A stretch of DNA of 64,000 bases from Ianthella basta (taxonomy: Eukaryota > Porifera > Demospongiae > Verongiida > Ianthellidae), in the NCBI GenBank assembly GCA_964019415.1, contig OZ025878.1:5308012-5372011 (forward strand), given 5' to 3'. Below are positions 54,301-63,300 of the stretch, one piece after another. Every line of letters begins with the position of its first letter. Positions within the stretch are counted from its first letter, which is position 1. The notes beneath the pieces are model-generated. The model was not told the DNA's origin. It saw nothing but the letters and a program-made list of their open reading frames with translations, and made no database searches. Made by a program: the position numbers and the translations under genes.

Positions 54301-57300
54301 TAGCTGCTGAAATGTTTGGCAATAAAATTGCCTTGTTCCATGAAGGCTGGTGATTATTTCATCATAATTTTTATTACCATGTCTACACCTAGCCACATGG
54401 GTTCTTTGCATTATTGTACCATATCATGCCTTGTGATTAATTTCATATGATCAGAACAATCTTTCCTACGTTCAACAGAGGTGGCTCCACAAATGTACAT
54501 TAACATATTGCCTGCAGCATTTGCCACATAAATATATACTGATCAAGTGCGTATATTGTACACTGCTTTGCAACTTGTCCCCATTCTTACGGTTAACTTT
54601 GCACCATGGATGCAGGCTAGCAGAGGACAATGGACTAGGGAGGTCCTTGTTTGAACGTTATGCTGACATGTGCGAGGAGGAAAAGGTGAAGAAGGATGGG
54701 TCAGGATGCTTCATTCAACTGAAGGAGCAGTACAGAATGGTACATAATATATATTCTAACCTTCGCATTCACTCAACTAACCACTGGGTGGTTAGTGGCC
54801 GGCTGAAAGACTAATGCAATGTGTTTGGCTGGTACCAGTTCATTGACTGCATATTTGATTCATCGATCTGTTCCTGATGTTCCAGTCACTTAATATTACT
54901 CACTGATGATTTCTTCCCACCTAATATGCAGCATCGTCAAGTATGCCACTTTCCATCCAAACACTTCTATGAGGGTTCGCTTAAGAGTGCCGCAGTCACA
55001 GATAGGCGGTATGCAAGGTTTTGTTCAGATTTTCCAGGCATTGCTCAATTCTGGCCATGGGGCAAGAACTGGCCAACTGTGTTTTACAGCATTGAAGGGA
55101 CTGAGTCATCTCCCACCTCTACTGAGAAGACTCGCCTTCAGTCAAGATGCAACAGACGTGAAGCTAAGTTGATTGTGAGTTTAAATTCATGCTATTGTTG
55201 CTGAGTTGTTAGCAACAGAATATTCATCTCATATAATGCATGTCCATCAAACACCATAGGTATAAATAATGCTGTATATTTAATTAGTCACACAGTACAT
55301 TAAATGTCATGTTCCTTTGAGCTGCATTGTGTACTGTTAAGAAACAGGAGGTATTATACGTAGCACAGGCCAAACGCAAATTCAGTAAATGTAGTGCAAC
55401 AGCTATTTGCTTATCAATTCTGTCCAACTCCTGGCTGCAGATTACATGAACAGTAACTAATGGTCAGGGGTAATCTGTACATGTGCATCCTTAATTTGCG
55501 AGATTTCCTATTGAGTGATCACATTTCTCTGTCATTTTGTTCTCTTTCAGTCGGACATTATTGTTGAATTGATGAATGTTTGCAAGCTGAAGGGAGAGTA
55601 TGTGACAGTGCTGACTCCATACAGTGCTCAAGTGGAATGCATAAAACGAAGTTTGCAGGACCAAAGCACTTCCCATAAGAGGGCCAAGGACTATCGCACT
55701 GCTTCCAAACTGGATTTGGTCAAGGTGCAGACCATTAATGATAGTCAAGGTTGGTATATATGCTTAATTGAACATGTGGTATCTGTATTTGCAAAGACCT
55801 GATTATAATTAAACCATTTAAGTATATTTCCTGTCTGTTTCTTTCTCTTTCGTTCTCTTTCTCTTCTTTCTTCCTGTCCGTTCTCGCTTGACCATTTCAC
55901 CTTCTTCCCGTCTCTCCCTGTGTCTCTACCAATATATATACACCAACCCATCTGCACTCCTACGATATTCAGGGAGTGAATTCCCTTTGGTTATCCTCTC
56001 CCTTGTTCGCTCCATGCCTAAAGCGGACTTTGAGCCTGAACTAGTCCGAGGAGACCGAAGCTGGCTCAATGAGCACCTTGGGTTTGTCACTAACCCACAC
56101 CAAATCTGTGTGGGCATCACTCGGAGCAAGTTTGGCCTCATCATTGTTGGTGAGTTACATGACATTGTGGGCATTCATGTAGCATCTTACAACTGCAACT
56201 TGCATGTAACAAAACTGCAGTTAAAGCTGGCTTGGCAATTTATTTACTAACACTAGTTCTTAATTAACTACGAAGCTCGAAATTCATGATTAATTGGTTC
56301 CTTCAAATGGTGTTGGTGCCAGCCATTACGCTTATAATAAATTATTATTCCTGATGCTGACAGTGAAACTCAGTTTGGTGTAAACAAGGAAAAACTGCAC
56401 CCTAGACCTATCGTCCTTCCTCATCTCTACAGCATCAATTACCTTTATTACACATCAAAAGCAAACCATTCTATTTCCTGGTTTGACTTAAATGCAACTT
56501 GCATCAACGTCCATGCACCATGCAAAGGAAATACTGCAGCTCTTCCTGATGCTGTTTATAGATTCATTCGCACCAGTAGAATAATTCTTTGTAGTGTACA
56601 GTGGAGAGAGAGCTTCTCATTTGGCTCTTGCATGTTAGGACAACGCTTCTCGTGATGCCAATTTTAATGAACAAATTAAAATTGCCAACGTTTTGGCCAA
56701 CTGCTCTAGCCTTCTTCAGGACGAATAGTGAAAAACTAACACAGGAGCTGTCAACTTATAGGCATGCATACAATTTAATGATTCCATGCGCGCAACATCC
56801 AGTGACATCTGACACCATTTAATTGTATGCATGCCTATAAGTTGATAGTTCCTGTATTAGTTTTTTCACTATTTGCCCTGAAGAAGACCAGAGCAGTTGG
56901 CCGAAAAGTTGGCAATTTCAATTTGTCATTAAAGTTGGTATCACAAGAAGCGTTGTCCTAGTGTACAGTGCATGCACTGTATTAAATGGAGGTGTCAAGA
57001 ACATGGTCCATTCCTACCATAATTAATGCATGTGATAGGTAGAAGGGTTCTTGAAATTGCTGTATATTATACATTTTCACTGTTTGTACAACATTGCTAT
57101 ACAAGGATATAGACAATTAACTTTTGAAATTTATTCATTGTTGCTTGCCCCATCTTGGCCCATAGCACTGCTTGAAATGGTGTAGTGACTGTCTTTACAA
57201 TCCATGTTCCACTTTGACTACACTCCACTACAGGCAACCACCGCCTCATGAGCTGTGATGACACTTGGAACAAACTCATTGAAGAGTACCAAAAAAATAG

Positions 57301-57322
57301 ATGCATACGATACTTTCGTTGA
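28899..57322 (+). CDS. HELZ2-like protein: zinc fingers, helicase, RNB, helicase
   Basis: First exon 28899-29045 (MAGRHASADDVG, phase 0). From the zinc-finger exon onward all junctions keep phase: 34604-34978, 36727-36934, 38739-39732, 39927-40104, 43313-43569, 44600-44699, 44836-48361, 50562-50671, 52422-52580, 52811-52936, 53528-54041, 54616-54739, 54932-55174, 55551-55749, 55973-56149, 57234-57322. This part alone gives about 2,458 residues, close to vertebrate HELZ2 in size and order of modules. HELZ2 is an RNA helicase/exoribonuclease-type protein, interferon-inducible in vertebrates and described as a nuclear receptor coactivator. How exon 1 (phase 0) reaches 34,604 (phase 1) is unresolved; an exon matching 60,664-60,715 of the paralogue was not found, and 34,259-34,387 is a candidate. 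The intron after 48,361 needs a GC donor. Confidence 0.88.
29715..31000. repeat. Repeat-rich intron segment, related to 41.6-42.8 kb
   Basis: Begins with the AATAATAAAAATTTTCTGCA block shared with 41.65, 41.75 and 42.74 kb. An inverted repeat follows (29,768-29,796 against 29,841-29,869, TACACTGTGGAGCATTAACC). From about 30,340 to 30,925 the sequence matches the reverse or forward arms at 41,940-42,700 (CTTACAAAGGAATACAGCCA, TCTGGTCCCTTTGGTT). No intact gene. Confidence 0.65.
31556..32305 (+). repeat. Diverged dimer of the 565-bp repeat family
   Basis: Two head-to-tail units (about 31,556-31,957 and 31,958-32,305). Both carry GCCCGC..TTCGGC near the start, an ACGACGGC module and CGGAAGT.ATGGGAA.(A)ATAATTA..AAATGGC. 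The first unit ends in a GAACAGACAAACAAACGAAC tail. Located in a long HELZ2-like gene 1 intron. Confidence 0.65.
32313..32629. mobile_element. Large foldback element
   Basis: A 317-bp near-palindrome: the left arm starts GTATAAAAATTCATTTAGAA and the right arm ends with its complement. Internal AGCATAGAAACAAGCAACAG pairs with CTGTTGCTTGTTTCTATGCT. The centre is AGCTAGCTAGCTACATGGGC and its complement. Confidence 0.9.
33335..33528. mobile_element. TA-flanked MITE with 22-bp TIRs
   Basis: Perfect TIR CCGTATACGCTTTAACTTTC(GC) at both ends, each flanked by TA. 194 bp, no coding capacity. Fits a non-autonomous Tc1/mariner-type element. A diverged copy lies at 24,463-24,680. Confidence 0.9.
34140..34390 (+). 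other. Segment shared with the second HELZ2-like gene; possible exon
   Basis: Closely similar to 63,625-63,860, which lies after rather than before the zinc-finger exon in gene 2. One open frame (KDPSVAVLC, LLLFAHEKELFWLPTCGYF) ends in a GTGAGC donor at 34,388 in phase 1, which would join the exon at 34,604. The acceptor is not clear. In the paralogue a 2-bp indel shifts this frame upstream of KDPSV. Substitutions between the copies fall evenly on all codon positions, so coding status is open. Confidence 0.4.
34604..34978 (+). other. CCCH-like zinc-finger exon of HELZ2-like gene 1
   Basis: Encodes VCSVCLRELPEEL, VVCRRAEHS, YQSC and ECIFPHSQVEEQWW. The C.FPHS..E..W ending is the zinc-finger style of HELZ/HELZ2 N-termini. 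Its 375 bp align to 62,711-63,067 (357 bp) in gene 2, which lacks six residues near YQSC. Both are entered in phase 1 and left in phase 1. Confidence 0.82.
35083..35269. mobile_element. MITE, relative of the 53.16-kb element
   Basis: Ends carry (C)AACAGAACCTGTCTAAGACA and the complement of TGACCATCTTAGACAGGTTC. Matches 53,161-53,334 at both ends and at GCCTGTGGGCC. Located in an intron of HELZ2-like gene 1. Confidence 0.8.
35900..36200. repeat. Imperfect tandem duplication, about 175-bp unit
   Basis: The order CTTCAACAGC(T/C)TGAAA, TGCTTCAG.GAGA.TGAGAGC, TTTTCTG.TCCA, CAGAATCT occurs twice, at about 35,905-36,022 and 36,085-36,195. No coding frame. Confidence 0.7.
36284..36352. repeat. (TG)n microsatellite
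   Basis: TG tract interrupted by GGCCG and TATAAG. Confidence 0.97.
37877..38037. repeat. Three tandem 54-bp palindromic units
   Basis: Units start at 37,877, 37,931 and 37,984 (54, 53, 54 bp). Each has GCCACGCCC, then the palindrome ATGCTCTAAAT-CG-(C/G)NATTTAGAGCAT, then GCGCGAAC and CGCGCGT or CGCACGT. Located in the intron before the helicase 1 exon. Confidence 0.95.
40337..41614. mobile_element. Decayed Harbinger-like DNA transposon
   Basis: Ends are inverted repeats: ACACCCTTTTCACACAGATC on the left and the complement of GTGTAAAAGGGTTGT on the right. A second, inner pair (AACCCCTTTCACATG at about 40,450; CATGTGAAAGGGGTTT at 41,140) surrounds the Myb-domain pseudogene. GGGTCGAATC..GG and ATCCGGATTCAA motifs are repeated near both ends. 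A Myb-like second gene is typical of PIF/Harbinger. No DDE transposase is present. It sits in the intron between 40,104 and 43,313. Confidence 0.7.
40435..41004 (-). pseudogene. Myb/SANT-like transposon protein with in-frame stop
   Basis: From ATG at 41,004 the frame reads MAKRRADRGAMWRNDEVKAL, LEIWSSEVIQAQLSG, YRNEAVY, then a TAG at 40,873-40,875. The same frame then continues SIIDTLELHGIKHNVAQAC to the stop at 40,435, about 190 codons in all. W..DEVKALLEIW and N..VY..I...L...G is the trihelix/Myb DNA-binding pattern found in Harbinger accessory proteins. One nonsense change is the only visible lesion. Confidence 0.7.
41645..42800. repeat. Foldback and flanking inverted 85-bp repeats
   Basis: A long imperfect palindrome occupies about 42,059-42,478 (left arm AATTTGCAAATGGCGTTCGT, right arm its near complement; loop near 42,284-42,296). 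Outside it, the block AAACTAGAAATAATAAAAAT..TTTCTGCAAAAATAGTAAG..GATGGCATAAA occurs facing outward near 41,805 and 42,730. The same block appears near 41,650 and 29,715. Confidence 0.75.
44836..48361 (+). other. RNB (RNase II-like) module exon of the HELZ2-like protein
   Basis: A 3.5-kb exon. After the helicase 1 end it encodes the RNB fold: ITVDTKGTRIYDDAMSIV, FNVSVHIANVASHVP, RGSAIFLDSARVMSALLP, VEEMMLWANTEVAKHL, ALLRCQPEP and YTHFTSPLWRGFDILVQ. Active RNase II/R proteins hold four Asp in the first motif and Arg in TSPIR. Here one Asp position is Ile (ATT at 45,972-45,974) and the TSPIR Arg is Trp (TGG in TSPLW, near 46,976). The fold is clear; 3'-5' RNase activity is doubtful. The rest of the exon resembles the HELZ2 linker. 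The frame runs 15 codons past the true exon end into poly-G. Confidence 0.88.
48480..49043 (+). repeat. Unclassified 565-bp dispersed repeat, copy b
   Basis: Near full-length match to 12,905-13,470 in the same orientation, with the same start GCTGAATGCCCGCCCT and end GAATTATAGTAGGAT. It lies 120 bp downstream of the GC donor, inside that intron. Confidence 0.85.
49443..50163. mobile_element. Tc1/mariner-like element, non-autonomous, about 720 bp
   Basis: TIRs of about 33 bp: CAGTGCTCCACTCCTAAAGA..GTAAACTATTTTG at 49,445 and its complement ending 50,161, each flanked by TA. CAGTG ends with TA duplication are typical of Tc1/mariner. No transposase frame. Confidence 0.85.
51125..51508 (+). other. 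Unidentified open frame in an intron, no start codon
   Basis: A 127-codon frame bounded by stops reads with protein-like composition: HRIAAWSCWRQSAWTRF, SNDLVIILSGCGTGSQAFF, VCGHVGFHFLDSLSWLKYH. GC content is above that of the neighbouring intron. I do not recognise it. It could be a captured gene fragment, part of a mobile element or chance. Confidence 0.3.
53161..53334. mobile_element. TA-flanked MITE, 174 bp
   Basis: TIR CAGTGAAACCTGTCTAAGAC on the left and the complement of CTTAGACAGGTTCCACTG on the right, with TA on both sides (53,159-53,160; 53,335-53,336). Mariner/pogo-type ends. A relative lies at 35,083-35,269. Confidence 0.9.
56636..56960. mobile_element. Foldback element of about 325 bp
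   Basis: Arms TAGGACAACGCTTCTCGTGA and its complement, pairing inward over about 145 bp to a centre of TATAGGCATGCATACAATTT. TAGTGTACAGTG flanks the left side at a distance and the right side directly. Inside, CTTCTTCAGG..GGCC.AACGTTTTGGC resembles the termini of some retroelements. In the last HELZ2-like gene 1 intron. Confidence 0.85.
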
Positions 57323-57607
57323 GAAAAAAATATAGCTTTAGCTTGTCTACATACACCTAACCTGTAATAGTTTATATTAGATATAGTGTGTATAATACTA
57401 TTATGTGTACTGCAGCTACTAGCTACATGTTAACTTTTGTAGAGACTTTATATGCCATCCATAGTTTTCATTCAGTTTGTATTCCTTTGCATACACTAAT
57501 TATAATGGAGTGTATTTTTGCACATGATTTATGCATCATCTGAGCATGCATGCACCATGTCACACGCGGCTTCATAAGTCTTGCAGGGGCCATGCACATA
57601 TGCATGT

Positions 57608-57653
57608 CAGGTGTTAGTCAGACATCGCTTGGCCCCCAACTGACGCCTGACTA
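57608..57653. repeat. Miniature relic of the Mutator-like TIRs
   Basis: GTTAGTCAGACATCGCTTGG is followed within 10 bp by GACGCCTGACTAAC. Both resemble the outer TIR of 61,998-62,569, as if the element had been deleted down to its two ends. Confidence 0.5.
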
Positions 57654-59530
57654 ACGGCCTTAATAGCCAGTTCAAGAAAAAGTTGATGTAGCATGGTCCA
57701 TGGAGGGAGGGGAAGAAAGAGGAGGAGGAAGAGGAACATGAGCTGGGGGCCTCCTCCTCCAGACCAGGCCTAGAGAGCTGGCATCACTGAGTAGGAACAC
57801 CATTGACTGTCTGGCTCAAAACTCAGCAGTTCGAGGAGATTCCGAGCGAAAGGTTAGGGTGACAGGTAACAAAGGAAAGTTAGTGTTCTGGGAGCCGGCA
57901 ATACAGAATCCAAGAGATGTGCAATAGGTGACAAGAGCAAGACACTATTCTGACAAGAGAGGTGGTGTAACAGTCATTCTGCCTTGTGGAGGCAATTAAA
58001 TAGGTCATCAGAGTTCATTAACATGAGATGGCAATTAGTTTTTGCTGATGCACTTCAGAAGCAGCTACCAAGTAGTGGGCAAGGGGCACTGGAGCAAGGT
58101 TGATATTAATGGTTGCTATGGTATTTCCATGACAACTAGAGAACGTACATACATTCAGTGACAGATACGTGGTCCAGCACTCAGACTGTGCTAGTAAACC
58201 ATCACAGCTGTGTCTGTGTACACCACTTGTCATGTCACTGTACAACTGGTCCGGTGTGTGCATCTAATACATGTACATGTACCTGGTCAGTCTGTCTCCA
58301 TGCAGTGCAGCTAGGCCTCCCACTTCACAGCCATGTCGTGTCCACTGCGAGCTCACTGTGTGTCAGTTCACTGCAGCACTTTACACCATCTGCACTGGGT
58401 TGGGTCTGGTCTGGGTGGACATAGACAACACACCAGGTACATGGCATGGCCTGCAAGGATGGGACCAATGAATACTATTAGTGGATGGGGAGGCTGTACT
58501 TCATGAGCAGGCACACACCTCAGCCATGACACATCTGCATGCTAAACATGACACATCTGCATCACTGCTCAATCCCTACAAGTGACCACACCCCATTAGT
58601 GAGCAGTGAGAGTGTGGCTACCACGAAACATGGTGTGTCTTTGGCTACTGATCATGTCAGAGGAGGCAGGCTCTGCAGCTGTGGCACTGAGTCCATGCAG
58701 TATCTGCATGAAGTTGCATGGGATGGCTAGGCATGGGACAGAGTGGGATGACATTGAAGTATGTCACTGTAGCTATAAGCTGTGACACAGGACTACTACA
58801 CATTGCAGCTCAGATAATGTTAACTTTACACATGCATGCAAGCATATAAGCACGCACACAATACTGAATCATGCACCAAATGTAAACTAATCTACTTCCC
58901 TTTTCAAGAACAGCTAGAAGGTAGTGACTATAGTTAGCTAGGTGCAATGAACATGACACTGCACGTGCATGGGAAAGCAACCTGAGGTTCATGGTGACAG
59001 CTCCACCAAGACCAGGACCCGCATCTCTTGCTGCGTGTGCGGAGAAGATCGAACACGACAATATGCAGCTTTTCCACGGTGCTGTACGTGGTACTCGTCA
59101 TGAGGCTCATTTCCAGACATCCATTCTTGTCAGTGAGGCTACAACAATAGGCTCATTCCTGTAAGGTACACAAAAGCGTAGTCTTTCGTCGACCCTGGAT
59201 TAGACACTTGTCCCCTTGACCTCTCCTGCTGTGTATCCTGATACGGTGGAGACGCTGCAGCGCCGCGCATGGAGACTCTTTTGCAAGGCCAATTTACCCC
59301 CCAATCCATTCACAGGCGTCACTGCTCAGTAGCTCGCATGGCAGCCATGGCGAAGTTAGAGGTGTGTCCTGGTCAGCGAACTATGGTGCTACATCAGGTC
59401 TAGGACGGAGAAGGGCCACTCTGCGAGACTGGGTGAGGTGGAGTATATGTGTTTGCTGTCTGCATTGTGTCATGTCTTCTGCTCTTGTCATATAAGTGTC
59501 ACATCAGAGGTGACATGTTTATTGCACAGG

Positions 59531-59880
<350 letters not shown>

Positions 59881-60059
59881 CTTTTGTCTGTCCAGTTTCA
59901 CTGCTAGCTGTTTTGTTGCACATTACTTTTGTGACTGAGCACATGACAGGGGGTTCCCTTTGTTTCTAATAATACATTTTAGTTGCGACTATATACCAAA
60001 TACCTTGTGTCATGCCTTCTGTTCCAAAATGCACTTTGGGAGTGGGTTTTGCCTATTTC

Positions 60060-60383
60060 GTTTCCGTTCTCAATCAGCGCTTCCTGGAAGAGCGGCATTC
60101 CTGAAGGATGATTCAGAAGAATTCTTAGTTGCCACGCGTTCTTCTGAAATAGAGTAAAGAAACCAGAAGAAGACAGTTAGAAGTATTTCTCCACTGTCCC
60201 CGGTGATTCCGTCTGGGTTGGGTTTCGTTTCGCTAGCTAGATAGCTAGCTATTGTGTTTCGCGCGCGCGAACTATAGCCTAGCGCTCTTTTAAGGCTTCC
60301 TTTGCCGTTGCCTACTTTCAGCGTCCTTTCACAGTGAGGTTAGTAACTTACCTCGGCTACTTGCCCCAGGGGAGCGTACCGGC
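60060..60383 (+). promoter_or_regulatory. Promoter/5' UTR of HELZ2-like gene 2
   Basis: TTTCCG and the block at 60,075-60,097 (core CGCTTCCTGGAAGAGCGG) repeat those at 28,588-28,625. GGCTTCCTTTGC near 60,292 matches 28,821. The spacing from block to ATG is 309 bp here and 296 bp in gene 1, so the duplication included the promoter. Confidence 0.6.
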
Positions 60384-63300
60384 ATGGCCGGACGCAATGC
60401 GAGCCTAAAGGATGTCGGGAACCTTCGTCCTCTCTGCAAGGAATGCTTGGAAGAAATTGGACCAGAAGCCCTATGCCGCCAAGAATGTTTCATGCCAGAT
60501 GTAGAGGAACACAGAAAAGCAGTCAGAAAGGTTAACTAGCCATCTCTTTCTCAATTTGTTGGACTCAGTGTGTATAAATGCATGCACTGAGAACGGATGT
60601 AGTTAATCGTTTTACTTTGGAGTTGCCTACTGCAATGAGACTTGTCATTCTGTTTATATCCAGGGAGTGATGATAGCGTACGGATCTGCAAGCGCCTTGG
60701 ATGAAGTTGACGAAGGTAGGCATACTTGAGTGGCTGCGCAAGATCAGAATAAAAGTGCAAACACACCAGTCATGTAAATATTTATGTTACGCGCATATAA
60801 TAGAATCAAGACATTATATGGAAGGAATCGTGAGCAGAATCACAGCAGGAGCCCATTGGAGGGAATTACGTTCCAAGACCAATGGCAAAGGTGTCTATAG
60901 TTAAAGACCCAACCTGAATCATTACTGTCCATGGACCACTAGCTGACAAAGGTCTCAGAAGAGGAACTGCCATGCAGGACACCTCTGCATGGCTAGAGCA
61001 GCCTGTGCTCTGCCATTGCATGAGCTGAATGCAATGCCCAACGGCAACCACCCCCTTCTTGCCTATTCTTGCCCTTATAATAGTTATTTAATGTGACTTG
61101 CTTAAGTTTGTTGTTGATAGATACAGGATGAATGCTGTGTGGAGTAAGGTAAAGTAGGGGTTTCCGAACACTGCGCCGCGCTCCGTCTGCATTCGAAGGA
61201 ACAGCTTCTCATTGTGTCAGTTTATACATTGACTCTTGTGCTAACTGCATACAGAAAAGGAAGTTGTTCTACTGAGTGCAGGCGAAACGCGACGCCCTGT
61301 ACGGAGACCCCATCTTGTTCGGAAACCCCCTCCCCTACCTTATGCATAGAATCGTGATTGCTGGTTTTATGTTGATCAGTGTATAATAATTAGAGGAGGT
61401 TAGCCACGATTTTGCACAACCCCTTGATTACTTCACTGTGTAAGAATGATTCTATGCATGTATGTTGCATCCCAGTGCTATTGCTACATGAGGAGGGGTG
61501 CTGGTGGTCTGGAGCTGAAGCACACGATTCAAGAGCCGTGATTATGGGATGTTTCCGGTTCAAGCTCAAGCCAGGCCATGGCAGAGAAGTTTTCAGTGGC
61601 AGCACCCCCCTGACAACAAACAGCCCCACTGAACGAATAACAAACTGATTTACTGTATGCGTGTCTATGTGGTTTGTACTATGAATGTATTGTGGGTACC
61701 TGGAAGAGTAGCCTTCTGGCTAAAGGTTCCCCACATTAAATAAGATCAATTATTATTATTATTATTATAGGAAGCTCCCCTTTTCTTCGCCACCTACCAC
61801 CACAGTGACATAGAGGAGGAATAGGAGGGTAAAGTCAATTTTAGATTCAGCTTTACGAGCGCTTCCAAATGGTGCATGTGCAATGTGTCTGAACACCTGC
61901 AAGCTCAAGCAAGAAAGAGAAGGGTCATCTACAGTACAAAAGTTCACAGTGTGAAATGTCTATAAATTTGCTGCATGCATGCTTCCTCACAGCTCACTAG
62001 TCAGGCGTCGCGTGACCCCTCCTTGCAGAAGGGTCAGGCTAAGTCTAATACATTGACTTGTGCAGCACACCACAATGGTTGCGTGCCCAATCAGATTGCA
62101 GGAAAGGTGTGAAATATATATTGCTCGCGTGTCCGCAAGTGACAGCAGCTGCAGACCAGAGCATGGACCAGAGAGTGCTATACACTGTGACGGAAGCCAT
62201 CCAGGGCCTTGGTTAGTCTACCATGAAGCCACAGCAACTTCAGGTCGCGTCTGGCATGGGAGGGATGTTTTCGGTGTTTTGCCGACCAGCTTCAGCAAGA
62301 GCCTGTGCTACGCGTGCTTGCCGACAGTGTTCGGCCTGGTGTTGCCAGTCGAAGGGGCATTGATAGTCCTTGCTGTTGCTCCTTTGACGGCTATTATGAA
62401 AGATAAGGTAAGTGTCGTGAGCTGTCGCGCGTACTGGAGGCCACGAGCGAGGCACAATGTTGTGCAATAATTACATTTCACAGCGCATAATTGCATTCCG
62501 CGTGGACAAGTGAATGTATTAGACTTAACCTGACCCTTCCGTGTGGAGGGGTCACGTGACGCCTGACTAACAGCTCACATTCTATGTGGCCAACCTCCTC
62601 TGATGTATAATGTTATTAAATTATTGTACAGTCATGCACACTGAAACACAATGTCATAATGAATACTTAGATAACTGGAGATTAGACTAATTTTACTTTC
62701 TCTTGTATAGGTGTCAAAGTGTGCTCTGTATGCCTGAAGAATATGCCCAAGAATCTCGCAGATCTCTCAACTGCAGTTTGTAGAAGGGTTGAGCATAGTA
62801 AATTTTTCAACCAAGGCTTCCGATGGCTTACTCCTTCAACTACTATACTCCGTCCTACTCCGTACAATGTGTTTAGAATGTCTGAAAGGGGACTGACGTA
62901 TCGCAACAACCATGATTACCAATCCTGTCACTGGATCCCCTGGTATGAGTGTATTTTCCCACACAATCAAGTTGAAGAAAAGTGGTGGAATCTGTGGCAA
63001 GAGAGACACATTGATGAGAATTCCCTCACAGATGTGGGCAAAATGTTCTATATCCAATTCAGGGAAAGTATGTACTATATATGGTACATGGCATGCGGGG
63101 ATATATATTGCACTACAGCATTAATGTCTCATTTACACTAGTAATTTACCATTCATCCCAAGTTGCAATGAGTGCCAGGTTTGTGGCAATGGGTACCTTA
63201 ATTGGGAATTGTTAATGGCTGCAAGTAAATGCACTATTCTCAGCCATATTAATTTCAATTGCAGCTGAATTGTTTTTGCTGAAATATAATAGTAATGGTA

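Larger units (their letters stand above)
50562..57322 (+). other. Helicase module 2 and C-terminus of the HELZ2-like protein
   Basis: Nine exons. LNKEQQKAIRRAME and Walker A GPPG|TGKSETGAHL are split by an intron inside the P-loop (52,580/52,811). Then CGPSNKAVNVVL, motif II IIDECGMAMEPE, motif III GDHKQLQPV, QYRM|HRQVCHFPS and FYEGSLKS. Then TPYSAQV, motif V VQTINDSQGSEFPLVILS, motif VI NPHQICVGITRSKFGLIIVG and the short last exon ending CIRYFR. The domain is UPF1-like and looks complete. Motif II reads DECG where DEAG or DEAA is usual. Confidence 0.9.

Noticed and set aside
58539-59420. Small frames between the HELZ2-like genes
   Set aside because: Short, without splice-phase partners or known motifs.
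60060-60075. Interferon-response-like element (TTTCGTTTCC)
   Set aside because: The spacing between GAAA halves is one base rather than two, and the matching site in gene 1 is only CGTTTCCG, so it is not a supported ISRE.
62060-62470. 136-codon frame as a host gene
   Set aside because: It lies wholly inside the Mutator-like element and has no recognisable domain.
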